The notes: a model not told the origin generated them from the sequence alone. A stretch of DNA of 64,000 nucleotides from Sinorhizobium glycinis (GCF_001651865.1 NZ_LPUX01000053.1:806001-870000); one strand, 5' to 3'. Positions 1 through 9,554 are shown, counted from the first letter of the stretch. Made by a program: numbers and translations.

Positions 1-1
1 A

Positions 2-295
2 ACGGACGGGCATACGGCCTCGTTCTTTCCCGGCGGCACGCGTCTTGAGGAGGCGCTCGATCCGGCGACTCCACGCGGCGTGATCACGATGGAGGCCGAC
101 GGGGCCGGTGAAACCCGCCTCACCTTTACTTTCTCGAGCCTTCAGGATGCCGGATATCTCGTCCTGCATATCGAGGGTGAGGGAAAGAAGGAGGTCCTTG
201 CCCGGGCGCAAGCCTCGGGCGAGGAGGCCGAAATGCCGATCCGCGCCGTGCTGGGGCGGGCGGCATCGCCGCTGCAGATCTACTGGGCGCCGTAA
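2..295 (+). CDS. pgl: 6-phosphogluconolactonase, C-terminal part
   Basis: This is the last 97 codons of a gene that begins before the window. The first residues read TDGHTASFFPGG, the conserved 6-phosphogluconolactonase motif around the catalytic His, and the frame ends at the TAA at 293-295. The enzyme hydrolyses 6-phosphogluconolactone to 6-phosphogluconate in the cytoplasm. edd, whose product uses that substrate, starts 126 nt downstream on the same strand, which matches the zwf-pgl-edd operon known from rhizobia. zwf is not visible. The gene is cut only by the window edge and shows no sign of damage. Confidence 0.9.
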   Translation, partial: TDGHTASFFPGGTRLEEALDPATPRGVITMEADGAGETRLTFTFSSLQDAGYLVLHIEGEGKKEVLARAQASGEEAEMPIRAVLGRAASPLQIYWAP

Positions 296-421
296 CGCGT
301 CCGGGCAAGATAAAAGCAGTTCGAAGCGTACAGCGACACGCGCCGCTTGGAAGCATTGCCGCTGTTAGCCGATGACAGGATGAAGACCAAGGAGTCCTGA
401 GACTCCGGAACAGGATGTGCC

Positions 422-2242
422 ATGTCCGCCGATTCCCGCATTGCCGCCATTACCGCCCGTATCGTCGAGCGTTCGAGGCCCTATCGCGAACCATACCTCG
501 AACGCGTCCGTAGCGCCGCGGCGAACGGACCGCACCGCAGCGTGCTCGGCTGCGGCAACCTCGCACACGGATTTGCCGTCTGTTCCCCCGCCGAGAAGGA
601 GGCGCTCGCCGGCGACCGCGTTCCGAACCTCGGCATCATCACCTCCTATAACGACATGCTTTCGGCGCATCAGCCGTTCGAGGCCTATCCGGCGCTGATC
701 CGCGAGGCCGCCCGCGAAGCGGGCGGGGTGGCGCAGGTCGCCGGCGGCGTGCCGGCAATGTGCGACGGCGTCACGCAAGGACAGCCCGGCATGGAGCTGT
801 CGCTCTTCTCGCGCGACCTGATCGCCATGGCCGCCGGCATCGGGCTGTCTCACAACATGTTCGACGCGGCCGTCTATCTCGGCGTCTGCGACAAGATCGT
901 GCCCGGCCTGGTGATCGCGGCGCTGACCTTCGGCCACCTGCCGGCCGTCTTCGTTCCCGCCGGGCCGATGACCTCAGGCCTGCCGAACGACGAAAAGGCC
1001 AAGGTCCGGCAACTCTTCGCCGAGGGCAAGGTCGGCCGCGACGAACTGCTCGAGGCGGAGTCCAAGTCCTATCACGGCCCCGGCACCTGCACCTTCTACG
1101 GCACCGCCAACTCCAACCAGATGCTGATGGAGATCATGGGCTTCCACCTGCCCGGCGCCTCCTTCATCAATCCCGGCACGCCGCTTCGCGACGCGCTCAC
1201 CAAGGAGGCGGCGAAGCGGGCGCTGGCGATCACCGCCATGGGCAACGAATTCACGCCGGCCGGCGAAATGATCGACGAACGGTCGATCGTCAACGGCGTC
1301 GTCGGCCTGCATGCGACCGGCGGCTCGACCAACCACACCATGCACCTCGTCGCCATGGCACGCGCCGCGGGCATCGTGCTCACCTGGCAGGACATTTCGG
1401 AACTTTCCGACATCGTTCCGCTTCTCGCGCGCGTCTATCCGAACGGGCTTGCCGACGTGAACCACTTCCACGCGGCCGGCGGCATGGGCTTCCTCATCGC
1501 ACAGCTACTGAAGAAGGGCCTGCTGCACGACGATGTCCGGACCGTCTACGGCCAGGGACTCGAAGCCTATGCGATCGACGTGAGGCTCGGCGACAACGGC
1601 ACAGTCCAGCGTGAGCCGGCGCCAGAGGAGAGCGCCGATCCAAAGGTGCTGGCGACCATCGACCAGCCGTTCCAGCATACGGGCGGTCTGAAGATGCTGA
1701 CCGGCAATATCGGCAAGGCGGTCATCAAAATCTCGGCCGTCAAGCCGGAACGCCATGTCATCGAGGCCCCCGCCAAGATCTTCAACGATCAGGCCGAGCT
1801 CAACGCCGCCTTCAAGGCAGGCAAGCTCGAAGGCGATTTCGTCGCCGTCGTGCGCTTCCAGGGCCCCAAGGCGAACGGCATGCCGGAACTCCACAAGCTG
1901 ACGACGGTGCTCGGCATCCTGCAGGATCGTGGGCAGAAGGTGGCAATCGTTACCGATGGCCGCATGTCCGGCGCGTCGGGCAAGGTGCCGGCAGCCATCC
2001 ACGTCACGCCCGAAGCAAAGGACGGCGGACCGATCGCCCGCATTCAGGAGGGCGACATCATCCGCATCGACGCGATCAAAGGAACGATCGAGGTCAAGAT
2101 CGAGGACATCGCGCTGAAGACGCGCGTGCCGGCGCATATCGACCTCTCCGACAACGAGTTCGGCATGGGCCGCGAGCTATTCGCGCCGTTCCGCCAGATC
2201 GCCGGTGCGGCCGACAACGGTGGAAGCGTCCTGTTTCACTGA
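422..2242 (+). CDS. edd: 6-phosphogluconate dehydratase (Entner-Doudoroff)
   Basis: A 606-residue protein of full family length. It dehydrates 6-phosphogluconate to KDPG, the committed Entner-Doudoroff step, in the cytoplasm. Family landmarks in order are [22 protein letters not shown] (containing an iron-sulphur ligand Cys), [11 protein letters not shown] and [15 protein letters not shown] near the C-terminus, typical of the IlvD/Edd family. The length and the GPGTC/TANS context fit Edd better than dihydroxy-acid dehydratase IlvD. The start follows a weak purine-rich stretch (cggaacagga). A hairpin with a T-run lies downstream and probably ends the operon. Confidence 0.96.
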   Translation: MSADSRIAAITARIVERSRPYREPYLERVRSAAANGPHRSVLGCGNLAHGFAVCSPAEKEALAGDRVPNLGIITSYNDMLSAHQPFEAYPALIREAAREAGGVAQVAGGVPAMCDGVTQGQPGMELSLFSRDLIAMAAGIGLSHNMFDAAVYLGVCDKIVPGLVIAALTFGHLPAVFVPAGPMTSGLPNDEKAKVRQLFAEGKVGRDELLEAESKSYHGPGTCTFYGTANSNQMLMEIMGFHLPGASFINPGTPLRDALTKEAAKRALAITAMGNEFTPAGEMIDERSIVNGVVGLHATGGSTNHTMHLVAMARAAGIVLTWQDISELSDIVPLLARVYPNGLADVNHFHAAGGMGFLIAQLLKKGLLHDDVRTVYGQGLEAYAIDVRLGDNGTVQREPAPEESADPKVLATIDQPFQHTGGLKMLTGNIGKAVIKISAVKPERHVIEAPAKIFNDQAELNAAFKAGKLEGDFVAVVRFQGPKANGMPELHKLTTVLGILQDRGQKVAIVTDGRMSGASGKVPAAIHVTPEAKDGGPIARIQEGDIIRIDAIKGTIEVKIEDIALKTRVPAHIDLSDNEFGMGRELFAPFRQIAGAADNGGSVLFH

Positions 2243-2375
2243 GGCGCGGCGCAATCGCAGCCTCACGCGAATGGTGGGCATGCCACTCCGGCCGTCATAA
2301 CGTTCGGCTTCGGGCGCGAGCACATCGACGCCCTCGATGCAGTCGGCCCTCCCGCGCGCGCCGACGTCAACGGAG

Positions 2376-2400
2376 CTCGATCACCCGTCGATCGAGTTTT
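2376..2400 (+). terminator. Rho-independent terminator after edd
   Basis: A 7-bp perfect stem (CTCGATC / GATCGAG, 2376-2382 and 2390-2396) with a 7-nt loop is followed directly by TTTT. It sits 134 bp past the edd stop and just before the 3' end of the convergent PilZ-like gene, so it should end the pgl-edd transcript. Confidence 0.7.
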
Positions 2401-2406
2401 CCGCGG

Positions 2407-2817
2407 TCAGCGATAGATGTCGAGCGTGCGGTTGCGGTGGTTCGGATGGGTGCTGTACACGAAGATCCGGTTGAGATCGCGGTCGCTCAATAGCCGCAGG
2501 AACCGAGCCTCGATGAGGTTGTTGGCGTGGACCCGCTTCAACAGGCAGCCGATCAACGGAATGCGGGCGCTCGGGATGTCCAGATAGAAATTCTGCGGCA
2601 GCTGGAACTTCGTCACGATGCCGATCACGGCGCTGCTTTTCGACAGCTTGATGATCTCGCAGCGGCGCGACGAAAGGTTCTGCATCCCCTTCTCGGTAAA
2701 TTCGATCCGGGCGTCGTTGCGCGTATCCTCCATCGGGAAATTCGCCTCCCGATCATACATGAACGACTCTTCCTTGTTGAGAAAGTGCCGGGGCATAACG
2801 GGGGCCGCACCACTCAT
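2407..2817 (-). CDS. Small PilZ-like protein
   Basis: A 136-residue protein. I chose the ATG at 2817 because AAGGTGAG lies 6-7 nt upstream; an upstream in-frame ATG at 2850 has no clear site. The middle of the protein (RRCEIIKLSKSSAVI, then YLDIPSARIPLIGCLLKRV) has the Arg-rich start and short beta-strand pattern of PilZ-type c-di-GMP receptor domains seen in many rhizobial small proteins. The canonical RxxxR and DxSxxG signatures are only partly recognisable, so c-di-GMP binding is an inference. It ends FVYSTHPNHRNRTLDIYR. The gene stands alone, convergent with edd, and no metabolic link to its neighbours is evident. Confidence 0.6.
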   Translation of the reverse strand: MSGAAPVMPRHFLNKEESFMYDREANFPMEDTRNDARIEFTEKGMQNLSSRRCEIIKLSKSSAVIGIVTKFQLPQNFYLDIPSARIPLIGCLLKRVHANNLIEARFLRLLSDRDLNRIFVYSTHPNHRNRTLDIYR

Positions 2818-2967
2818 GGGACTCACCTTTCGCATTCCAATTGCGGCCAAGCTAGCCCATGAAATTTAACAGAGAGTTTGGCGCGGGAATGGGAATGCGC
2901 ATAATCCAGCCGAAAGCATCGGGGATGGTTTTCAAGGGAGACAGTAACTCTGTTTGTACTTGAAATT

Positions 2968-3080
2968 GCCCCTCATCCGCCTGCCGGCACCTTCTCCCCG
3001 CAAGCGGGGCGAAGGGGAATCGCGGCGCCGCCTTAGTCCCCTCTCCCCGTCAGAACGGGGAGAGGGTTAGGGTGAGGGGC
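2968..3080 (+). repeat. RIME-type intergenic palindromic element, copy 1
   Basis: A 113-bp element starting GCCCCTCATCCGCCTGCCGG and ending AGGGTTAGGGTGAGGGGC, with two internal palindromes (CTTCTCCCCGCAAGCGGGGCGAAG-like and CTCTCCCCGTCAGAACGGGGAGAG-like arms). It matches my memory of the rhizobium-specific intergenic mosaic element RIME1. It lies between the PilZ-like gene's start and the aglK stop, and could form a strong hairpin at the 3' end of the agl transcript. Two related copies occur at 50466-50613 (inverted) and 54924-55046. Confidence 0.8.
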
Positions 3081-3109
3081 ATTTGCGCCTAGCCCTTCCC
3101 CAATGCGGT

Positions 3110-4198
3110 CTACGCGCGATAGCTGCGTCCGTCCGCGTCGAAGAGATGAAGCTTGGCCTTGTCGGCGGTGAACCGAACCTTGTCACCGCGGCCGACCTTG
3201 AGGATGCCGGGTATCTTGGCGATGATCGGCTCGTTGTCGACGAGGCCTTCGATGTAGAGCAGCGTCACCTCGCCGAGCGCTTCGACGATCGAAATCGTGC
3301 CCTCGAAGAGGAAGTCCTGGCCGTCAGTCACCTGCAGGTCCTCCGGCCGCACGCCGAAGCTCGCCTTCTTGCCGGCTTCGGACGCGTTGGTCGGAATGTC
3401 GAGCGTCACGGGCTTGCCGCCCGCAAGCGTCACGGCCGTCTGCGCGCCGGTCGCCGTGATCGTCGCGGGGATGACATTCATGGCCGGGGAGCCGATGAAG
3501 CGGGCGACGAAGAGGTTCGCCGGGCGCTCGTAGAGCTCGAGCGGAGCCCCGACCTGCTCGATATGACCGAGGGAGAGGACCACGATACGGTCGGCGAGCG
3601 TCATCGCCTCCACCTGGTCATGGGTGACGTAGATCATCGTCGTATCGGCCATCCGCTCGCTGAGCTTGGCGATCTCGATGCGCGTGGCGACGCGAAGCGC
3701 CGCGTCGAGGTTGGACAGCGGCTCGTCGAAGAGGAAGACCTTCGGATTGCGGCAGATCGCCCGACCGATCGCCACGCGCTGGCGCTGGCCGCCGGAGAGC
3801 GCTTTCGGAAGGCGGTCGAGATATTTGGTGAGCTGGAGCATCTCTGCGGCCGAGCGGACGCGGCGATCGATCTCCTGCTTCGATTCCTTGGCGATCCGCA
3901 TGCCGAAGGCCATGTTGTCGTAGACGGTCATATGCGGGTAGAGCGCATAGGACTGGAACACCATGGCAATGCCGCGTTGCGACGGCGGTACATCGTTGAC
4001 CCGCTCGCCGTCGATATACATGTCGCCGCCGGTGATCTCCTCGAGCCCGGCGATCATCCTGAGCAGCGTCGATTTCCCGCAGCCGGACGGCCCGACGAAG
4101 ACGACGAACTCGCCCTGCTTGATGTCGAGGTTGATGCCGTGAATGACATCGACCGCCCCGTAGGACTTGCGAATGTCTTTAAGCAGCAGACCCGTCAT
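3110..4198 (-). CDS. aglK: Alpha-glucoside ABC transporter ATP-binding protein
   Basis: A 362-residue ATPase of the MalK/UgpC type that energises alpha-glucoside uptake at the inner membrane. It shows Walker A GPSGCGKST (near residue 37), signature LSGGQRQRVAIGRA, Walker B VFLFDEPLSNLD and the switch His in MIYVTHDQVEAM. A C-terminal TOBE/regulatory domain follows (about 240-362, containing ASFGVRPEDLQV). The ATG is preceded by GAGGGGAGGG. It is the last gene of aglEFGAK and starts 20 nt after aglA. A RIME element lies downstream. The final TOBE domain is of full length. Confidence 0.93.
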   Translation of the reverse strand: MTGLLLKDIRKSYGAVDVIHGINLDIKQGEFVVFVGPSGCGKSTLLRMIAGLEEITGGDMYIDGERVNDVPPSQRGIAMVFQSYALYPHMTVYDNMAFGMRIAKESKQEIDRRVRSAAEMLQLTKYLDRLPKALSGGQRQRVAIGRAICRNPKVFLFDEPLSNLDAALRVATRIEIAKLSERMADTTMIYVTHDQVEAMTLADRIVVLSLGHIEQVGAPLELYERPANLFVARFIGSPAMNVIPATITATGAQTAVTLAGGKPVTLDIPTNASEAGKKASFGVRPEDLQVTDGQDFLFEGTISIVEALGEVTLLYIEGLVDNEPIIAKIPGILKVGRGDKVRFTADKAKLHLFDADGRSYRA

Positions 4199-4218
4199 TG
4201 CACCCTCCCCTCGGTTTT

Positions 4219-5874
4219 CTAGGCGAGGCGCGCGAAGAACGCGCCCCAGGCCGGAAGACTGATCTTGTTGTCCTTTATATCAGCGATGAAGCCGTGGCCT
4301 TCGAGCGGCTCGACGTCTTCGCTTGGCAGGTCCGCGGCCGCGGGCTCCTCGCTCATGTTGAAAAGGCAGAAGAGCCTCTCGTTGCCGTGGATCCTGATGA
4401 AGCCGAGGAGCGGTGCCCGCGTCTCGACGAACTCGATACCACCCTTGGCGAAGGCCGGATGCGCCTTCCTGAAATGGAGGAAGCGGCGATAGTGCTCGAG
4501 CACCGAAGCCGGGTCACCCTCCTGGATGGCGACCGCCTGCGGAAGGTGAGCCTCCGATATCGGCAGCCACGGCTTCGCGCTGCTGAAGCCGCCGTCCGGG
4601 AGGCTTTCCCAGACCATCGGCGTGCGGCAGCCGTCGCGCCCCTTGAAATCGGGCCAGAATTGAATGCCGTAAGGATCCTGAAGGTCCTCATAGGCGAGTT
4701 CCGCTTCCGGCAGCGCCAGTTCCTCGCCCTGGTAGATGCAGACCGAGCCGCGCAGCGACATGAGCAGGCTCGCAAGCAGCTTGGCGTGGCCGGCGTGATC
4801 GGCGACGCCGGAGCCCCAGCGGCTGACATGGCGCACGACATCGTGGTTGGCGAAGGCCCAGCAGGCCCAACCTTCCGGCGCCACCTTCTGGAAATCGCGC
4901 AACACCTCGGCGACGCGTTCCGGCGTCAGGGGATCCGGCGCCAGGAACTCGAAGGCGTAGCACATCTGCACCTTGTCGCCGCCCGAGGTGTATTCGCCGG
5001 CGATCTCCAAGCCACGCTGGCTGTCGCCGACCTCGCCAACGGCCGCTGCCGCCGGAAACTCCTCCATGACGGCGCGGAAGCGCTTCAGGAATTCCAGGTT
5101 TTCCGGCCGGTTCTTGTCGTAGATATGTTCCTGGTAGTTGTACGGGTTGACGGCCGGCGCGGTCGAGGCGTTGCGCCGCTCCGGCGCCAGCGCCGGGTTG
5201 TCGCGCAGCTCCCTGTCGTGGAAATAGAAATTGATGGTGTCGAGGCGGAAACCGTCGACGCCGCGCTCCAGCCAGAAACGCTCGACGTCGAGAAGCGCCT
5301 CCTGCACTTGCCGGTTGTGCAGGTTGAGGTCGGGCTGGGACGTCAGGAAGTTGTGCAGGTAATATTGCAGCCGCGTCGGGTCCCAGGCCCAGGCGGAGCC
5401 GCCGAAGATCGACAGCCAGTTGTTCGGCGGCGTGCCATCCGGCTTGGAATCGGCCCAGACATACCAGTCGGCCTTCGTGTTGCTGCGGCTGGAGCGGCTC
5501 TCGACGAACCAGGGATGCTGGTCGGAAGTGTGCGACAGGACAAGGTCGATCATCACGCGAAGGCCGAGGCGATGGGCTTCGGCGATCAGCGCATCAAAAT
5601 CCTTGAGCGTACCGAAGATCGGGTCGACATCTGTGTAGTTGGAGACATCGTAGCCGAAATCGCGCATCGGCGAGGTGAAGAAGGGCGAGATCCAGATGGC
5701 GTCGGCGCCGAGCGCCGCCACATGCGGCAGCCGGGCGGTGATCCCCTTCAGATCACCGATGCCGTCGCCGTTGGTGTCCTGGAAGGAGCGCGGGTAGATC
5801 TGATAGATCACCGCGCCGCGCCACCAGTCCTTGTCGGCCGCCAGGATTGCGCCGGTCGTTTCAGTCTTGTTCAT
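4219..5874 (-). CDS. aglA: Cytoplasmic alpha-glucosidase (GH13)
   Basis: A 551-residue GH13 enzyme expected to cleave imported sucrose, maltose or trehalose-type alpha-glucosides. It has no signal peptide, so it should be cytoplasmic. GH13 regions in order are DLVLSHTSDQHPWF (region I), GFRLDTINFY with the nucleophile Asp (region II), AVGEVGD with the probable acid/base Glu (region III) and FANHDVVRH (region IV). I chose the ATG at 5874, giving MNKTETTGAILAADKDWWRG; the frame stays open further upstream but runs into aglG and lacks family similarity. The stop lies 20 nt before aglK and the start 26 nt after aglG, in line with one operon. Confidence 0.93.
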   Translation of the reverse strand: MNKTETTGAILAADKDWWRGAVIYQIYPRSFQDTNGDGIGDLKGITARLPHVAALGADAIWISPFFTSPMRDFGYDVSNYTDVDPIFGTLKDFDALIAEAHRLGLRVMIDLVLSHTSDQHPWFVESRSSRSNTKADWYVWADSKPDGTPPNNWLSIFGGSAWAWDPTRLQYYLHNFLTSQPDLNLHNRQVQEALLDVERFWLERGVDGFRLDTINFYFHDRELRDNPALAPERRNASTAPAVNPYNYQEHIYDKNRPENLEFLKRFRAVMEEFPAAAAVGEVGDSQRGLEIAGEYTSGGDKVQMCYAFEFLAPDPLTPERVAEVLRDFQKVAPEGWACWAFANHDVVRHVSRWGSGVADHAGHAKLLASLLMSLRGSVCIYQGEELALPEAELAYEDLQDPYGIQFWPDFKGRDGCRTPMVWESLPDGGFSSAKPWLPISEAHLPQAVAIQEGDPASVLEHYRRFLHFRKAHPAFAKGGIEFVETRAPLLGFIRIHGNERLFCLFNMSEEPAAADLPSEDVEPLEGHGFIADIKDNKISLPAWGAFFARLA

Positions 5875-5900
5875 GCGAATTCGAAGTCCTGTCTTGAATG

Positions 5901-7049
5901 TCAGCCGCCCTTGACCGATCCCGCCAGCAGGCCACGCACGAGGTAGCGTTGCAGCGTGAAGAAGACGATCAGCGGAACGACGATGGTGATGAAAGCGGAG
6001 GCGGTGAGGATTTCCCAATTGCCGCCGCGGGAGCCCAGGAGGTTGACCAGACGCCCGGTCAGCACCAGTGAATCCTCACCGGCGCCAAGGAAGACGATGG
6101 CGACGAGCAGATCGTTCCAGGTCCAGAGGAACTGGAAGATGGCGAAGGAGGCAAGCGCCGGGAACGACAAGGGCATGATGATCTTGACGAAGATGTCGAA
6201 ATCGCTGGCGCCGTCGACCCGGGCGGACTCCATGATCTCGCGCGGCAGGCCGGCCATGTAGTTTCGCAGGAGATAGATCGCCAGCGGCAGGCCGAAGCCG
6301 GTATGGGCGAGCCAGATGCCCATATAGGTTTTGGCCGGCACGCCGAAGAAGGCCCCCACACCGTTATAAAGCTGCAGAAGAGGGATGAGCGACATCTGCA
6401 GCGGCACGACCAGCAGGCCGACGACGACGGCGAGCAGGATGGCGCGGCCCGGGAAAGGCATCCAGGCAAGCGCATAGGCCGCAAAGGCCGCGATCAGGAT
6501 CGGTATGACCGTCGACGGAATCGCGACCGTCAGCGAGTTGAGGAACGACGTCCCGATGCCGGCCGCGCTTAGCACCTCGACGTAGTTGTCGATCGTGAAG
6601 CGCGGCGGCGTCGCGGCGGTATAGAAGATGCGCTGGCCGCGCGATCCTTCCATTTTCTTGTCCGAGACGATCTCGAAGCTGCCGTCCGCCTGCACCGTCA
6701 GTCGCTCGCCGTCGTTGAGCTCGGCCGTCTCGCCGGGTTTGAACGTCGCCGGCTCACGGCTGGAAAAACCGAAGGCGGAGATCTGGCCGCCACCTTGCCC
6801 CTCGAGCAGATTGCCGGCGATCACGAACTTGCCATCCCGCTCGACCTGGTGTTCGGCCGAAGGGGCGCGTACCACGTCGTTGCGCGACGAGGTGGCCAAC
6901 GCCGTCCACCAGCCGGAGACGGCGAGCTGGTCCTTGTCCCGCAGCGAGGAGATCAGCAGGCCGGCGGTCGGCATGGTCCAGAGAAGGACCAGAAGCAGGA
7001 CCGAAAGATGGACGGCCCAGGTGAGCGGAGAACGCGTCGACGGGTTCAT
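5901..7049 (-). CDS. aglG: Alpha-glucoside ABC transporter permease (MalG type)
   Basis: A 382-residue inner-membrane permease. One transmembrane helix at about 12-34 is followed by a large periplasmic segment (about 40-155), then five hydrophobic helices. The EAA loop that docks the ATPase reads PREIMESARVDGASDFDIFVKI-like around residue 275. The extended periplasmic loop is characteristic of AglG/MalG relatives. Its ATG lies 1 nt after the aglF stop, so the two permeases are probably translated in a coupled way. The protein ends LVRGLLAGSVKGG, the usual C-terminus of this family. Confidence 0.92.
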   Translation of the reverse strand: MNPSTRSPLTWAVHLSVLLLVLLWTMPTAGLLISSLRDKDQLAVSGWWTALATSSRNDVVRAPSAEHQVERDGKFVIAGNLLEGQGGGQISAFGFSSREPATFKPGETAELNDGERLTVQADGSFEIVSDKKMEGSRGQRIFYTAATPPRFTIDNYVEVLSAAGIGTSFLNSLTVAIPSTVIPILIAAFAAYALAWMPFPGRAILLAVVVGLLVVPLQMSLIPLLQLYNGVGAFFGVPAKTYMGIWLAHTGFGLPLAIYLLRNYMAGLPREIMESARVDGASDFDIFVKIIMPLSFPALASFAIFQFLWTWNDLLVAIVFLGAGEDSLVLTGRLVNLLGSRGGNWEILTASAFITIVVPLIVFFTLQRYLVRGLLAGSVKGG

Positions 7050-7050
7050 C

Positions 7051-8058
7051 TCAGTGGCCTCCCGATTCCTTGGTCGCGTTGCGGATGTTCCAGATCATGA
7101 TCGGAATGACGAGGACCATGATGACGACGGCGATCGAGGCGCCGCGGCCGAAATCGCCGCCGCCGCGGAACATCCAGTCGAACATCAGGTTGGCGAGCAC
7201 CTGACTCTGCCATTGACCGTTCGTCATCGCCAGCACGATATCGAAGACCTTCAGCACCAGGATGGTGATGGTGGTCCAGACGACCGCGATCGTGCCCCAG
7301 ATCTGCGGCACCATGATCTTGAAGAAAATCTGCCAGCCATTGGCGCCGTCGATGACCGCCGCCTCGATCGTCTCCTCCGGGATGCCGCGCAGTGCCGCGG
7401 AGAGGATGACCATGGCAAAGCCCGTCTGGATCCAGATGAGGATCACCATCAGGAAGAAGTTGTTCCAGAAGGGCAGCGTGATCCAGGCCTGCGGCTCGCC
7501 GCCGAAGGCGACGACGATCGCATTCAAGAGGCCGATCTGCTCGGAGCCGGCAGCCCGATAATCGTAGATGAACTTCCAGATGACGGCCGCGCCGACGAAG
7601 GAGATCGCCATCGGCATGAAGATCAGCGTCTTGGCGATGTTGCCCCACCAGATGCGATCCGTCAGGGCCGCGATGATCAGCCCGAAGAAGGTCGAGAGCG
7701 CCGGAACGACCAGCAGCCAGAGGAAGTTGTTGAAGATCGACTGGCGGAATTCACCGTCGTTTATCATCCAGTTGTAGTTGCGCGCCCCGACGAAATTCTG
7801 GCCGCCCCGGTCATGGAAGCTCAACCACACGGATTGGACCACCGGGTAGATGAGATAGATCGTCAGCGCGAACAAAGCCGGCGCCAGGAACAGCCACGGC
7901 CGGATGGCGTTGGTGATCCGCAGATTGCGGGAGGCGGCGGCGCCCGACAGCCCCTTCGAAGGAAAAATCCAATCGAGAATGAGACTGGTGGCCCAGAAAT
8001 AGGCCGCGCAGGCCGCGACACCGGCTATCATCGTCAGAATGGCAGCGGCCAGCTGCAT
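7051..8058 (-). CDS. aglF: Alpha-glucoside ABC transporter permease (MalF type)
   Basis: A 335-residue inner-membrane permease with about eight hydrophobic segments: two near the N-terminus (residues 1-30 and 50-75), then the canonical six. The EAA motif reads PEETIEAAVIDGANGWQ, followed by FFKIMVPQIWG. Together with AglG it forms the channel used by AglE and AglK. It lies 137 nt downstream of aglE, a gap that contains a stable hairpin, and is followed almost without a gap by aglG. The product length is typical for AglF. Confidence 0.92.
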   Translation of the reverse strand: MQLAAAILTMIAGVAACAAYFWATSLILDWIFPSKGLSGAAASRNLRITNAIRPWLFLAPALFALTIYLIYPVVQSVWLSFHDRGGQNFVGARNYNWMINDGEFRQSIFNNFLWLLVVPALSTFFGLIIAALTDRIWWGNIAKTLIFMPMAISFVGAAVIWKFIYDYRAAGSEQIGLLNAIVVAFGGEPQAWITLPFWNNFFLMVILIWIQTGFAMVILSAALRGIPEETIEAAVIDGANGWQIFFKIMVPQIWGTIAVVWTTITILVLKVFDIVLAMTNGQWQSQVLANLMFDWMFRGGGDFGRGASIAVVIMVLVIPIMIWNIRNATKESGGH

Positions 8059-8164
8059 GACACATCCCTCCCCTCAAACGCCGCCGGAACAGCGGACGCA
8101 TCGCATGACGGCGGCTATCGCTTTTTGTTGGAATTGCCCGCTCTCGCGCACCGGTCCGATTGGC

Positions 8165-8187
8165 GGCGGACGGCGATGCCGCCCGCC
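8165..8187 (-). promoter_or_regulatory. Intercistronic hairpin between aglE and aglF
   Basis: A 10-bp stem with one central mismatch (8165-8174 with 8178-8187) closes on a 3-nt loop directly after the aglE stop. There is no T-run, so it is unlikely to be a full terminator. Similar hairpins after binding-protein genes, such as malE, protect the upstream mRNA or reduce read-through. That would give more AglE than permease, but this role is inferred from position. Confidence 0.5.
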
Positions 8188-8195
8188 GGTCCAGA

Positions 8196-9554
8196 TTACT
8201 TGATCGCGTCCCAGGCCTTCTGCACGTCGGCAGCGACGTCGGCCGAGGACTTGCCGCCGACGAAATCGACCATGCCGGTCCACATGGCGCCGGCACCGAT
8301 CTTGCCCGGCATCAGGTCGGAACCGTCGAAGCGGAAGGTCGTGGCGTTGAGCAGGATCTCGCCCTGCTTTTTCAGCGGCGGGTTGCCGTAGACGTCGACA
8401 TTGACGCTCTTGTAGGGCGTCAGGAAGCTCGTCTGCGCCATCCAGACCTCGTGCGCGATCGGCGTTTTCAGGAACTCGATGAAGGCGCGCGCGGCCGGCG
8501 TATCCTTGGTGATCATCGCAAGCGTGCCCGCGCCGAGCACCGGGTTGCCGAGTTCCTTCTTGCTCTCATAGGGCGGCATGTAGAAGAAGTCGGCATCCTC
8601 GCCGACCACCGTGCCTTCCGGGAAGAAGGACGGGATGAAGGAAGCCTGGTGGTGCAGATAGCACTTCGGCGGCGAGGCGAAGAGACCCTTCGGGCTGTCG
8701 CGGAAATCGGTGGAGGCGACGGCTGCCGCGCCGCCATCGACGAACTTGTCGTTCCGTGCGAACCAGCCGAACTCGTCGAGCGCCCCGGTCACTGCCGGAT
8801 CCGTGAAGGGAATTTCGTTCTTGACCCACTTGTCATAGACCTCGGGCGACTGCGTGCGCAGCATCAGGTCTTCGACCCAGTCCGTCGCCGGCCAGCCGGT
8901 GGCACCGCCCGAGCCGAGGCCGATGCACCAGGGCTTCTCGCCATCGGCGGCGATCTTCTCGGTCAGCGCCTTCAGCTCTTCCATGGTCTTCGGCACTTCG
9001 TAGCCGGCGTCCTCGAAGTTTTCCGGCACGTACCAGACGAGCGACTTGACGTCGATCTTGTAGGGGAAGGCGTAGAGCGCCGCGGTGCCGTCCTTGCCGT
9101 TATAGGTGGAGAGGTCCACCCAGGACTGACCGGCGGCATAGTTGTCGAGCAGCCATTGCTTGGTTTCGTCGCCGAGCGGCGTCAGGAGCCCCTTCGCGGC
9201 GAGGTCGGCGATCAGGCCCGGCTGCGGAAGGATCGCGACATCGGGCGGGCTGCCGGCCTGCGTGTCGATGACGATCTGCTGTTCGTAGTTCTCCGAGGAG
9301 GAATACTTGACCTCAACCCCAGTCGCCTCGACGAAATAGGCAAAAACGCTCTTGAACAGAACCTCGTCCTCGCCGCGCCAGGGACCGAAGATCGTCAGCG
9401 TCTGGCCTTTCAGGTCGTGCCCCTTCTTGAACTCCTCGAAGCTTCCCCAGTTGAACTTCGAATCCTCGCCCGGCTTGAACTTCAGGTCGGCAGCGCTGGC
9501 CGCCCCTGCAAGCAGAGCGAGCGCAGCAACGCCAATCAGCAATGGTCTCTTCAC
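8196..9554 (-). CDS. aglE: Periplasmic alpha-glucoside-binding protein
   Basis: A 452-residue cluster-B sugar-binding protein. The N-terminus MKRPLLIGVAALALLAGAAS is a clear Sec signal peptide, with cleavage likely after ASA near residue 21. The mature protein captures alpha-glucosides in the periplasm and delivers them to AglF/AglG. Central segments such as GLGSGGATGWPATDWVEDL and the C-terminal AGAMWTGMVDFVGGKS fit the AglE family. It is the first gene of the operon. The start codon has GGAGGACCAGGACGTG just upstream, and two AglR-type operators lie in the 295-bp divergent promoter region. Confidence 0.94.
   Translation of the reverse strand: MKRPLLIGVAALALLAGAASAADLKFKPGEDSKFNWGSFEEFKKGHDLKGQTLTIFGPWRGEDEVLFKSVFAYFVEATGVEVKYSSSENYEQQIVIDTQAGSPPDVAILPQPGLIADLAAKGLLTPLGDETKQWLLDNYAAGQSWVDLSTYNGKDGTAALYAFPYKIDVKSLVWYVPENFEDAGYEVPKTMEELKALTEKIAADGEKPWCIGLGSGGATGWPATDWVEDLMLRTQSPEVYDKWVKNEIPFTDPAVTGALDEFGWFARNDKFVDGGAAAVASTDFRDSPKGLFASPPKCYLHHQASFIPSFFPEGTVVGEDADFFYMPPYESKKELGNPVLGAGTLAMITKDTPAARAFIEFLKTPIAHEVWMAQTSFLTPYKSVNVDVYGNPPLKKQGEILLNATTFRFDGSDLMPGKIGAGAMWTGMVDFVGGKSSADVAADVQKAWDAIK

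Noticed and set aside
3083..5946. Long plus-strand open frames opposite aglK and aglA (379 and 582 codons)
   Set aside because: They are antisense shadows caused by high GC at codon third positions. The minus-strand products have complete ATPase and GH13 motifs; the plus-strand ones are Arg/Ala/Asp-rich without any family pattern.
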